64,000 bases of DNA, from assembly GCA_964457725.1 (NCBI GenBank), contig CAYWGQ010000002.1, positions 1 through 64,000 of the forward strand, read 5' to 3'. Position numbers and translations under genes: made by a program. This stretch comes from FEN-1219 sp964457725. GTDB taxonomy: Bacteria > Pseudomonadota > Gammaproteobacteria > Steroidobacterales > Rariloculaceae. The notes under the pieces are model-generated. The model saw only the letters and a list, made by a program, of their open reading frames with translations, was not told where the DNA came from and did not search any database. Below, piece by piece: positions 31,303 to 39,126 of the stretch; position 1 is the first letter of the stretch, and each line of letters opens with the position of its first letter.

Positions 31303-32580
31303 ATGAGGATGGAGATCGATCGCTCAGGGGGCTCGAATGGGGGAGCCGACGGAAGATCGGCTGAGCCTGCCGGCGAATCCAGACCGTATCGCCGCATCGC
31401 TGCGCTCGCGGCCCTCGCGGTCGCGGTCGCGGTCGCGCCGACGGTGCTCGCGACGCCGAAGCCGCCGCGCAGCTTCTGCATGAAGGACGCGGCGTGCGAG
31501 ACGGCGGCCGATTCGGGCCAGGACGCGCCGGCACCGGCGCCTTCGGGGAAACGCCTGAAGTGGCATCCGGGCCATTACATGAACGTGCCTAGGGCTTCGT
31601 CGCATACGCAGCCCGTGCGCTTCGGCTACTACGACGAGATCGGAACGAACAAGAACATCGTCGGCGTCTCGGTTTTCTATCGGTGGTCGCAGCTCGAGCG
31701 ATCGAAAGGGGACTACTCTTCCGGCATCGCTCTGATCCGCGCGGAGCTCGACAAGCTGAAGAGCCTCCCCGTGCCGAAGCGGCTCGTGATCAACATGAAC
31801 GATCGGGCCTATGGCGATTCGAACTGCTCCCGAGCGACGGACTACTACCCGTCGTACATTCTTTCCGCGGCGAGCAAGCACCTGTATTCGACGCCGTCTC
31901 CGGCATGCCCGTGGAAGAAGTGGAACGCGGAGACGATGACGCACTACATCGAGCTGATGACGGCGCTCGGCAAGGAGTTCGACGGCGATCCGTACGTCGA
32001 GATGATCTCGCCGTTCCAGGAGACGGCGCTGAACTGGAGCGGCGGGCCGGTTCATCCGGAGTTCGACGAGGACGCCTACTATCAGCAGCTGCGCCGGCTC
32101 GCGGCCGCGATGAAGGAAGCGTGGCCGACGACGATCGTCCGAGTCCCGACCAACTGGGGATTCAGCGATAAGTTGATGTCGCAGTACGTCGCGTATCTCG
32201 CCTCGATCGGCGTCGGCGCCGGCAATCCGGACGTCTGCCCGAGCTGCAAGATGCCGATCGACCGGATCATCGCCGGGGAGATCGGCGGCACCGATTACCG
32301 GGGTGTCATCCCGAACGTGATGTCCGTCGAAGCTTCCGTCCTCGGCTACGACGCGGTAGGGCCGCGGGGCGGCTTTACCGTGAAGCAACTCTACGACTAC
32401 GCGAACAGCCAGCAACGGGCGACGCATATCTTCTGGGACCGGAACCTGTATACCGGCAACGCGAGCAGCGATCCGTCCGTCGGCCAGCAATGGCCCGCGA
32501 TGTTGCGGCTGTTCGCCGAGCGGCCGGTGACGCAGACGTCCTGTCCGAAAGCGATCAAGCAAGGCTGCGCGACGAACTGA
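31303..32580 (+). CDS. exported TIM-barrel-like protein, glycoside-hydrolase-like (copy 1)
   Basis: A 425-residue protein; the ATG at 31303 follows GGAAGGAG. Residues 1-50 form a charged N-terminus and a signal anchor (LAALAVAVAVAPTVLA), then a low-complexity segment with two cysteines. The domain (about 85-420) starts KWHPGHYMNVPR and alternates strands and helices: GVSVFYRWSQLE, KRLVINMNDRAYG, YVEMISPFQETALNWSGG, TTIVRVPTNWG, NVMSVEASVLGYD and THIFWDRNLY. The Glu residues after the presumed fourth and seventh strands (VEMISPF.ET and MSVEAS) are conserved in the paralogue at 44318-45547 and would fit a retaining glycoside hydrolase. The CPxC pair is also shared. Probable polysaccharide-processing enzyme of the locus; activity unproven. 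Confidence 0.75.
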   Translation: MRMEIDRSGGSNGGADGRSAEPAGESRPYRRIAALAALAVAVAVAPTVLATPKPPRSFCMKDAACETAADSGQDAPAPAPSGKRLKWHPGHYMNVPRASSHTQPVRFGYYDEIGTNKNIVGVSVFYRWSQLERSKGDYSSGIALIRAELDKLKSLPVPKRLVINMNDRAYGDSNCSRATDYYPSYILSAASKHLYSTPSPACPWKKWNAETMTHYIELMTALGKEFDGDPYVEMISPFQETALNWSGGPVHPEFDEDAYYQQLRRLAAAMKEAWPTTIVRVPTNWGFSDKLMSQYVAYLASIGVGAGNPDVCPSCKMPIDRIIAGEIGGTDYRGVIPNVMSVEASVLGYDAVGPRGGFTVKQLYDYANSQQRATHIFWDRNLYTGNASSDPSVGQQWPAMLRLFAERPVTQTSCPKAIKQGCATN

Positions 32581-32592
32581 GCGGCTGCACGG

Positions 32593-33438
32593 CTACGCGG
32601 CGGGGCGCTCGAGCACTGGCTCGGCGCCCGTCGCGTGCCGGACCGGTCGGCCCTTGCGTGCGACCGCGTAGATGCTGACCGTCGCGTACTTCTCGAGCAC
32701 CCGCGTGCGGCGCAAGAGCTCGGCCACGCGCAACGGCCACTTTTCCCCCCGGTTGTAGCGAATCGCAAGCGCCTCCCATGGATAGCGCGCCATCTCGCTT
32801 CGAAACTGGGCCGGCGTCAGGCGGTTCAGGCCGATGTCGGTCGCCCGCTCGACCCGCGCGCCGGTGAGCCGGGAGATGCGCGCTGCGAGGTAGCGCTCCG
32901 GCAGCACCGCATGCAGCCACGGCACGCCGAGGCGCCAGCGGCCGTGATCGCCTTTCGGGCTGTAGTAGAGCGGGGAGAAGCCCACGGCGAGCCGGCCGCC
33001 CGGTGCGAGCAGCCGCCAGACGTTGGCGAGCAGCCGATCGATGTCTTCGACGTGCTCGAACGTGTCCTTGCTGATCACGAGGTCGAACTCGCCACGGAGC
33101 TCGGCCACGTCGGACGACAGAAACCGCACGCGGTCGGCATAGCGCGCATAGCGCTCCTTCAGCATCGCGCGCGCGAAGCGGATGCGATCGCGGTCGAGGT
33201 CGATGCCCGTGACGCTTCGAGCCCCCCACTCGGCCGCGTTCAGCGACAGCGCTCCGTGGCCGCAGCCGATGTCGAGCACTCGGCGGCCTGCGAACTCGAG
33301 CGGCTCGCCGATTCGCCGGAGCCAATCCGCATTCTCGGCGAGCGTCATCTCGAAGTAGGCCCGGTCCCGGCGCTCGTTGAGCTCGTCCGGCGTCTCCCCC
33401 GGCATCGGGGGCAGCTCCCATGGTTTCATCCGACGCAT
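32593..33438 (-). CDS. class I SAM-dependent methyltransferase
   Basis: A 281-residue methyltransferase. Motif I is VLDIGCGHGALSLNAAEWGA (about 55-74), followed by VTGIDLDRDRIRFARAML, FDLVISKDTFEHVEDIDRLL and LLAPGGRLAVGFSPLYYSPK. The C-terminus contains NRLTPAQFRSEM and a basic tail. UbiE/glycan-methyltransferase-like, probably modifying a sugar or a lipid-linked intermediate. It lies 36 bp downstream of the GT4 gene (33475-34596) on the same strand, and shares its sigma-54 promoter at 34632-34647. Confidence 0.85.
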   Translation of the reverse strand: MRRMKPWELPPMPGETPDELNERRDRAYFEMTLAENADWLRRIGEPLEFAGRRVLDIGCGHGALSLNAAEWGARSVTGIDLDRDRIRFARAMLKERYARYADRVRFLSSDVAELRGEFDLVISKDTFEHVEDIDRLLANVWRLLAPGGRLAVGFSPLYYSPKGDHGRWRLGVPWLHAVLPERYLAARISRLTGARVERATDIGLNRLTPAQFRSEMARYPWEALAIRYNRGEKWPLRVAELLRRTRVLEKYATVSIYAVARKGRPVRHATGAEPVLERPAA

Positions 33439-33474
33439 TCCGCTTTCCTTGCCCCACGTGGCTCGATGGAGCCC

Positions 33475-34596
33475 TCATAGTCCGATTGCCCGCCGCGCCT
33501 GCAGTCCGGTCTCGAGCAGCTCCTCGTAGACGCTGGCGACGCCCGCGGCCATCGCTTCGGCGGAGAACCGCTCGGCGTGCTCGGCGAGCGCGGCCGCCCG
33601 GAGCTCGCGCCAGGAGTGCTGGCCCGCGATGAGGGCCTCGAGCGTCGCGGCGAGCGCGGCGTCGTCGTGCGGCGGCACGAGCAGGCCGTTCACCCCGTGC
33701 TCGATGGCCTCCGACACGCCCGCCACCCGGCTCGCGACGACCGGTACGCCGGCGGCCATCGCTTCGAGAATCACCATCGGCAGGCCTTCGCCGTAGAGGC
33801 TAGGCAGAACGAGCACGTCGAGCGTCGCGAGCTCCGCGGGAACGTCGTGCGAGAAGCCGACCCACTCGATGTGCCGATCGACTCCGAGCCGCCGCGCGAG
33901 CTCGAGAACCTGTCCGCGATATTCCGCCGTCTCGAACGGTCCGACGGCGCGCAACGACACTTGCACGCCGGCGGCGGTCAGCCGCTCGAGCGCGCGAAGC
34001 AGCACCTCGAGCCCTTTGCGCGGACGGAACAGCCCGACGACGCCGAGCACCCAAGCGGGCCCGGGCTCGCGGCGGGGCAGCACCTGCATCCGCGGGACGC
34101 CGTTGTAGACGCGCCGGATGCGGCTCGGCGGCGCATGCTCGGCGAGCAGATAGTCCACGAGCGCCTCCGATACGGGAATCAAGCGGTCCGCGCGCGCAAA
34201 GGCGATTCGCTCGAGCCCGCCTGCGAGGAAATTGCGCAGCGCGCGCTCCGTGCATTGCCGCGTCGGACTGTGAACGTGATGCACCAGCGGCAGGCGCTCG
34301 AGACCGGCGACGATGCAACCGAACGCGGCCGAGCGCGGCGTGTGCGTGTGCACGGCGGCGCAACCGGACCGGCGTAGCAGCTCGCGAAGCGCCTTGACGG
34401 CGCTCATGCGGCTGCCGTCCGTCCTGATCACGTCGAGCGGCGCGCGGCTTCGGCGCTCGCGCGGAAAGGCGCCGTCCTTCATGCAGGCGAAGTGCACGGC
34501 GTAGCCGAGCTTCGGCAGATGAAGCGCGAGCAGGTCCTGAACGCGCTCCGCGCCGGAGTAGAACTCGCCGTTGATGATGTGCAGGACCTTATGAAT
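33475..34596 (-). CDS. GT4-family glycosyltransferase with ATT start codon
   Basis: A 373-residue GT-B glycosyltransferase. The first ATG, at 34497, would remove 33 residues that read IHKVLHIINGEFYSGAERVQ, the canonical GT4 N-terminus (sugar-acceptor loop). The frame is open upstream only to a TAA eight to six bases before this point, and contains ACG, ACG and ATT but no ATG, GTG or TTG. The ATT at 34596 has AGGCGG nine bases upstream and lies 25 bases from the expected sigma-54 start point. C-terminal features: VLGVVGLFRPRKGLEVLLRA, WVGFSHDVPAELATLDVLVL, and EAMAAGVPVVASRVAGVSE. Start by ATT (or an error in the sequence) is inferred; the family is firm. Confidence 0.85.
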   Translation of the reverse strand: MHKVLHIINGEFYSGAERVQDLLALHLPKLGYAVHFACMKDGAFPRERRSRAPLDVIRTDGSRMSAVKALRELLRRSGCAAVHTHTPRSAAFGCIVAGLERLPLVHHVHSPTRQCTERALRNFLAGGLERIAFARADRLIPVSEALVDYLLAEHAPPSRIRRVYNGVPRMQVLPRREPGPAWVLGVVGLFRPRKGLEVLLRALERLTAAGVQVSLRAVGPFETAEYRGQVLELARRLGVDRHIEWVGFSHDVPAELATLDVLVLPSLYGEGLPMVILEAMAAGVPVVASRVAGVSEAIEHGVNGLLVPPHDDAALAATLEALIAGQHSWRELRAAALAEHAERFSAEAMAAGVASVYEELLETGLQARRAIGL

Positions 34597-34631
34597 CGTC
34601 GTTTACCGCCTGCTGCGCTGCACGCGAACTT

Positions 34632-34647
34632 TGCAAGTTCCATTCCA
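34632..34647 (-). promoter_or_regulatory. sigma-54 promoter of the GT4-methyltransferase operon
   Basis: Minus strand TGGAATGGAACTTGCA: GG at 34646-34645 and GC at 34634-34633, ten bases apart, with a consensus TTGCA. It is divergent from, and 162 bp apart from, the plus-strand sigma-54 promoter at 34810-34825. Confidence 0.8.
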
Positions 34648-34809
34648 CGGCATTGCGTGTTGCGCGCCGCCGGCGAACGCAACGGACGGTCGGCGTGTGA
34701 GCGTTGCCGAAGAGCGACATGCGTGGCAGACGATCTCAGCATTACGCCCGGAGTTCCAAATCTTGCAAAGCTCGCGGTTGCCGACGGCGGGCAGCCGCGC
34801 GGTTCGCCG

Positions 34810-34825
34810 TGGCACATCGCTTGCA
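34810..34825 (+). promoter_or_regulatory. sigma-54 promoter of the five-gene GT operon
   Basis: TGGCACATCGCTTGCA is a near-perfect RpoN consensus (GG at 34811-34812, GC at 34823-34824). The expected start point near 34837 gives a leader of about 32 bases before the GTG at 34869. A box CCAAATCTTGC at 34756-34766 lies about 75 bp upstream of that point. Confidence 0.85.
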
Positions 34826-34868
34826 TCAGCGCCGGCGCGGGAAACAATCCGCTACGGGAAGAGTTTGC

Positions 34869-36095
34869 GTGAGCGAAGCGGCAGCACGGGAATCGATCGA
34901 TTCGGGTCACAAGGTGCGGCTCCCCGCCGAGGGAGAGTCGGCGCTCGACAAGGCACGTCCAGCCCCGGTGCGTGCGTCGCGTCCGAAGCTTTGCGTGATC
35001 GTGCCGGCGCACTGGGAAGCGGTGATGGGCGGCTCGCAGTACCAGGCGAAGATGCTGGTCGACCATCTGCTCGAGCGCGACGCCTGCGAGATCTACTACC
35101 TTGCACGGCGGGTGCCGGCCGAGCGGCCCCGCGGCTACGAGATCCGGCAGATCGCGCGTCCCGACGGCATCCGTCGCTACGGCGAGGTCTTCGATTCGTT
35201 CGACCTGCTCGCCTGTTTGAAGCAGATCGAGCCGGACATCATCTATCAGCGCGTGGGCTGCGCCTACACGGGCATCGCCGCGCATTACGCACGCAGATAC
35301 GGTAAACGCTGCGTCTGGCACGTCGCATGCGACCAGGACGTGCTGCCGTTCGAGCGAACCTTCAGCCGCAACTTGCCGATTCGCTACCTCGACAAGCTGC
35401 TGCTCGAGTACGGGCTGCGACATGCGGATGCGATCGTCACGCAGACGCGCACCCAGGCGGAGAATCTCTGGCGGCACTACCGCCGCCGGGCGGTCGCGAC
35501 GATCCCGAACTATCATCCGCTGCCGTCGGCGCCGCCCGCGAAAAGCGGGAAGACGACGGTGCTTTGGGTCGCGAACGTGAAGCCGCTGAAGCAGCCCGAG
35601 ATATTCCTCAGGCTCGCGCGGGATCTGGTCGCGCTCGACGACGTGGAGTTCGTGATGATCGGCAAGCCGATGGGCAAGCCGGAGTGGTGGGGGCGGATCG
35701 CAGCCGAAGCGGAGCGCTTGCCGAACTTGCGGTTCGCGGGACCGCAGCCGCAGGAGGCGGTGAACGAGGCGCTCGCCCGCGCGCACATCCTCGTCAGCAC
35801 GAGCGCCTACGAGGGTTTTCCGAACACGTTCATCCAAGCCTGGCTGCACGAGGTGCCGGTGCTCAGTCTCGCGGTGAATCCGGACGGCGTCTTCGACTCC
35901 CGCTCGATCGGGATCTGCGCCGGAAGCTACGAGGCGCTGAAGCGTTGTCTAGTCGAGCTCGTCCGCGACCCCGAGCGGCGCGACGCGATGGGCGCCGCGG
36001 CCCGGCGGCACGCCGAAGCTTGCCATGCGGATCCCGCGAACCTCGCGAGGCTCGCGGCAATCGTCACCGGCGTCGGCCAGCGGTCGTTCGCATGA
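34869..36095 (+). CDS. GT4-family glycosyltransferase
   Basis: A 408-residue protein starting at GTG 34869 with GGGAAGAG upstream. After a disordered N-terminus of about 38 residues comes a GT-B fold: LCVIVPAHWEAVMGGSQYQA (acceptor loop with GGSQYQ, typical of GT4), PDIIYQRVGCAYTGIAAHYA, then the C-terminal VLWVANVKPLKQPEIFLRLA, VEFVMIGKPMGKPEW and HILVSTSAYEGFPNTFIQAW with the conserved EGFPNTF-x-EAW-type nucleotide-binding motif. It overlaps the next GT4 gene by four bases. Donor and acceptor are unknown; part of repeat-unit assembly. Confidence 0.9.
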   Translation: MSEAAARESIDSGHKVRLPAEGESALDKARPAPVRASRPKLCVIVPAHWEAVMGGSQYQAKMLVDHLLERDACEIYYLARRVPAERPRGYEIRQIARPDGIRRYGEVFDSFDLLACLKQIEPDIIYQRVGCAYTGIAAHYARRYGKRCVWHVACDQDVLPFERTFSRNLPIRYLDKLLLEYGLRHADAIVTQTRTQAENLWRHYRRRAVATIPNYHPLPSAPPAKSGKTTVLWVANVKPLKQPEIFLRLARDLVALDDVEFVMIGKPMGKPEWWGRIAAEAERLPNLRFAGPQPQEAVNEALARAHILVSTSAYEGFPNTFIQAWLHEVPVLSLAVNPDGVFDSRSIGICAGSYEALKRCLVELVRDPERRDAMGAAARRHAEACHADPANLARLAAIVTGVGQRSFA

Positions 36096-37372
36096 GCGCG
36101 GCCGGCTTTCGTCTGCTGTTCATCACTGCGGACACCTTCCCGCCGTTCCGGCCGGACGTAAAGGTGCTGTTCGGCAAGGAGCTTCGTCGCCGCGGCTATC
36201 GGGCGGATTGGATCATGCGGTCGACCGATGCCCACACGCCGAGCGGCCTGCTCGAGTGGAGCGGAGGCACGGCATGGGTGGCCGCGACACAGGAAGGCGG
36301 CGGCCGCTTGGATCGCCTCCGCAAACACTTCGCGAGCCTGCGGAACGACGCCCGCGTGTTCGGCCTCGCCCGGTCCGGCGCCTACGACTTCATACAGGTT
36401 AAGGACAAGTTCCTGGCGGCGCTGATGGCGATCGTCGCGGCCCGCTGGTACCGGGTGCCGTGCTTCTACTGGCTGTCTTTCCCGTACCCCGAGCATTCGC
36501 TCGAGAGCTCGAGGTCGCCGCTTTGCCGGTACCCGTTCTTCTACCGGGTGCGGGGTCATTTTTTCACGTTCGTCCTCTACAAGGTGATCTGCCGCTTCGC
36601 CGACCACGTCTTCGTGCAAAGCGTCGAGATGCGGCGGGCGATGAGCGAGAAGGGGGTGCCGGCCGAGAAGATGACGCCGGTGCCGATGGGCGTCGATCTC
36701 GAGACCGTATCGGTCGAGGATCCCGCCGCACCGCCGCTCGCCGAGCGCGCTCCGATCGTGGTCTACCTCGGTTCGCTCGAGCGGGCGCGCCGGCTCGAGT
36801 TCCTGCTCGAGGTGTTCGCCGCCGTCGCCGACACCCACGCGGACGCGAAGCTCTACTTCGTCGGCGGCGGTGACGAGCCGGACGATCAGCCCTTCCTCGA
36901 ACGGGAGGCCGAGCGGCTCGGCATCGGTGACCGGGTCGTGTTCACCGGCTTCCTGCCCCGCGAGGAGGCGCTGCGCTACGTGCGCGCGGCGGCGGTCTGC
37001 GTGGCGCTCACGGCTGCCGATTCGTGCTATCGCGTCGCGAGCTCGACGAAGCTGATCGAGTACATGGCGCTGAACAAGCCGGTGCTCGCGAACCGTCATC
37101 CCGACCAGGAAGCGGTGCTGCGCGAGAGCGGAGCCGGGCTCTGCGTCCCGTGGGACCGGCAAGCGTTCGCGGACGCGCTCGCTTGGTTGCTCGAACACCG
37201 CGAGGAGGCGCGGGCGATGGGCGGACGGGGCAGGGACTATGTCCGCCGCAAACGCGCCTACCGCTCGATCGCGGACGATCTGGACGCCCAGTACCGGCGC
37301 CTGCTGCAGCCGCGCGGGCTGCCGGATGCGCCTCGCCCGGTGCCGGGGCGTTTCCCGGCCGACGGGGGTTGA
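36092..37372 (+). CDS. GT4-family glycosyltransferase
   Basis: A 426-residue GT-B glycosyltransferase. The N-terminal half has FRLLFITADTFPPFRPDVKV and VKDKFLAALMAIVAARWYRV with FYWLSFPYPEHS; a membrane-associated stretch YRVRGHFFTFVLYKV suggests peripheral contact. The C-terminal half has APIVVYLGSLERARRLEFLL, KLYFVGGGDEPDD, RVVFTGFLPREEALRYVRAA and STKLIEYMALNKPVLAN, where the GT4 E-x7-E is represented by KLIEYMALNKPV. It overlaps the upstream GT4 gene by four bases and is followed by the deacetylase after four bases. Confidence 0.9.
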   Translation: MSAAGFRLLFITADTFPPFRPDVKVLFGKELRRRGYRADWIMRSTDAHTPSGLLEWSGGTAWVAATQEGGGRLDRLRKHFASLRNDARVFGLARSGAYDFIQVKDKFLAALMAIVAARWYRVPCFYWLSFPYPEHSLESSRSPLCRYPFFYRVRGHFFTFVLYKVICRFADHVFVQSVEMRRAMSEKGVPAEKMTPVPMGVDLETVSVEDPAAPPLAERAPIVVYLGSLERARRLEFLLEVFAAVADTHADAKLYFVGGGDEPDDQPFLEREAERLGIGDRVVFTGFLPREEALRYVRAAAVCVALTAADSCYRVASSTKLIEYMALNKPVLANRHPDQEAVLRESGAGLCVPWDRQAFADALAWLLEHREEARAMGGRGRDYVRRKRAYRSIADDLDAQYRRLLQPRGLPDAPRPVPGRFPADGG

Positions 37373-37376
37373 TGCG

Positions 37377-38213
37377 ATGCTGGCCCAAGGCCTGAAGCGC
37401 GTCAGATACAAACTGCAGCAGCGCCGCGGCGAGCGGCTCTGCCGCGCGCAGGGCGACCCGCTGGCAGGCTCGACCGGCTTGATCGTCACGACGTTCTACG
37501 ACGTCGAGGGCAATTACGCGATGCCGGGCACGACGCCCGTCTCGATCGAGACGGTCGGGCGGATCCTCGAGATCGAGAAGCGTTGCGGCATCCGCTCGAC
37601 GTACAACGTCGTCGCCCGCTACGCGCTCGATGCGCCGTGGCTGATTCGGGCGATTCGGGCGGCGGGACACGAGGTCGCGAGCCATTCCTACGATCACACC
37701 GTGCTCACGACGCTCGACCGCGATGCGATCGCGGCGAACCTGCGCGATACCAAGGGCGTGTTCGCCGAGCTCGGCATCGACATCGCCGGTCACCGCTGCC
37801 CGCAGTCGGACTGGGACACGCGCGTGCTCGACGCGCTCGTCGCGAGCGGCTACGCGTGGAGCGCCGAGAACGGCGTCGAGCCGCATCCCTACCGGCTGCG
37901 CGAGGGCGGCACACGGGCGTTGTGGCGCTTTCCGGTCGCGGACGACGATTGGTGCTACGAGGCGGAAGGGCTCCCTCCCGCGGCCGTGCTCGAGCGTTGG
38001 CGGCGGCAGGTGGTCGCGGCCGAGGGGCGCCGGACGCACATCGCGATCGGCTTCCATCCATGGGTCGAGGCCGGTCCGGGGCGGCTCGACGCGCTCGCGG
38101 AGTTTCTCGAGTGGCTCGCCGCACGCGACGGCGTCCGCGTGCTGCCGTTCGGCGAGGTCGTCGATCTGATCGAGCGAATCGAGTCGCAGGCACGGGCGGT
38201 CGGTCATGAGTAG
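37377..38213 (+). CDS. polysaccharide deacetylase-like protein (CE4 / NodB homology)
   Basis: A 278-residue protein; the ATG at 37377 follows GGGGG. The NodB homology domain (about 30-265) is recognisable: TGLIVTTFYDVEGNYAMPG carries the catalytic-base aspartate strand (DVE in place of the usual DD), GHEVASHSYDHT has the metal-binding H-x-H/D-H motif, HRCPQSDWD corresponds to motif 3, and IAIGFHPW (His) to motif 5. The variation in motif 1 places it with the divergent, mostly cytoplasmic or peripheral CE4 members found in exopolysaccharide clusters. It has no signal peptide. It would remove an acetyl group from an N-acetylhexosamine unit. It overlaps the next gene by eight bases. Confidence 0.85.
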   Translation: MLAQGLKRVRYKLQQRRGERLCRAQGDPLAGSTGLIVTTFYDVEGNYAMPGTTPVSIETVGRILEIEKRCGIRSTYNVVARYALDAPWLIRAIRAAGHEVASHSYDHTVLTTLDRDAIAANLRDTKGVFAELGIDIAGHRCPQSDWDTRVLDALVASGYAWSAENGVEPHPYRLREGGTRALWRFPVADDDWCYEAEGLPPAAVLERWRRQVVAAEGRRTHIAIGFHPWVEAGPGRLDALAEFLEWLAARDGVRVLPFGEVVDLIERIESQARAVGHE

Positions 38214-39126
38214 CGCCGGGGCGCTGTCGGCCGAGCACGAAGCACGACCGCCGCTCCGGTCGGTCGCGCCGTGCGTCGATTTCCTCGGGCTGGGAGTGCA
38301 GAAAGCGGGCACGTCGTGGCTGTACCGCGCGCTCGCGGCGCATCCGGACGTCTTCATGGCGCAGGGCGACGACAAGGACCTACGATTCTTCAGCGCGTTC
38401 TACGACTTCGGCTATCCGTGGTACGAGCGGCATTTCGCCGCCGGCGCCGGCACGGCGCGCCGCGGCGAGTTCTCGACGAGCTATTTTTATTCGCGCGAAG
38501 CGCCCGAGCGCGTGCACCGCTACAACCGCGACATGCGGCTCATCGTATCGCTGCGGGAGCCGGTCGCGCGGTTGATCTCCCATCACCGACACGAGATCCG
38601 GCTCGGCCACGTGAGCGGCGACCTGTCGCTCGAGCGCGGCATCGAGAACAATCCGAGCTACGTGGAGCAGTCGTTGTACTCCGTGCAGCTTTGCCGGTGG
38701 CTCGAGTATTTCCCGCCGTCGAGCTTCCACGTGCTGATCTTCGAGGAGCTGTTCGCAAAGCCCGAGAAGACCGTCGCGGAGCTCTACCGATTCATCGGCG
38801 TCTCGCCGGACTTCGTGCCGGGCGGTCTCGGCGAGAAGGTGAACGAGGGGCGCATTCCGCGAAGCCGCGGGCTCGAGCGCGTCGTGCGTGTCGCGACCTC
38901 GGGACTGCGCGCCGTCGGCGCGGGCCGCGTGATCGACTCGCTGAAGCGGGCGGGCGCGGACCGCGCGGTCAGGGCCGGCAACAGCCGCTCCGACGATGCA
39001 ATGCGGATCGATCCGAGTCTGGTCGAGCGGCTGCGCCGGCAATTCGCGCCGGACGTCGCCCGGCTGGAGCGGTTGCTCGGCCGGGATCTTTCGGTCTGGC
39101 GCGACTCCGGCGGCGAAGCGCGCTAG
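38206..39126 (+). CDS. PAPS-dependent sulfotransferase
   Basis: A 306-residue P-loop sulfotransferase. The 5'-phosphosulfate-binding loop is GVQKAGTSWLYRALAAHPDV (about 31-50), the 3'-phosphate-binding motif is IVSLREPVARLISHHRHEIR (about 107-126). STSYFY before it, and VLIFEELFAKPEKT and FIGVSPDF after it, are in the usual order. It would transfer sulfate from PAPS to a polysaccharide hydroxyl or amine. The neighbouring deacetylase could expose an amine for N-sulfation, but this is speculative. Last gene of the plus-strand operon; its 3' end overlaps the convergent HAF gene by four bases. Confidence 0.9.
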   Translation: MSSAGALSAEHEARPPLRSVAPCVDFLGLGVQKAGTSWLYRALAAHPDVFMAQGDDKDLRFFSAFYDFGYPWYERHFAAGAGTARRGEFSTSYFYSREAPERVHRYNRDMRLIVSLREPVARLISHHRHEIRLGHVSGDLSLERGIENNPSYVEQSLYSVQLCRWLEYFPPSSFHVLIFEELFAKPEKTVAELYRFIGVSPDFVPGGLGEKVNEGRIPRSRGLERVVRVATSGLRAVGAGRVIDSLKRAGADRAVRAGNSRSDDAMRIDPSLVERLRRQFAPDVARLERLLGRDLSVWRDSGGEAR

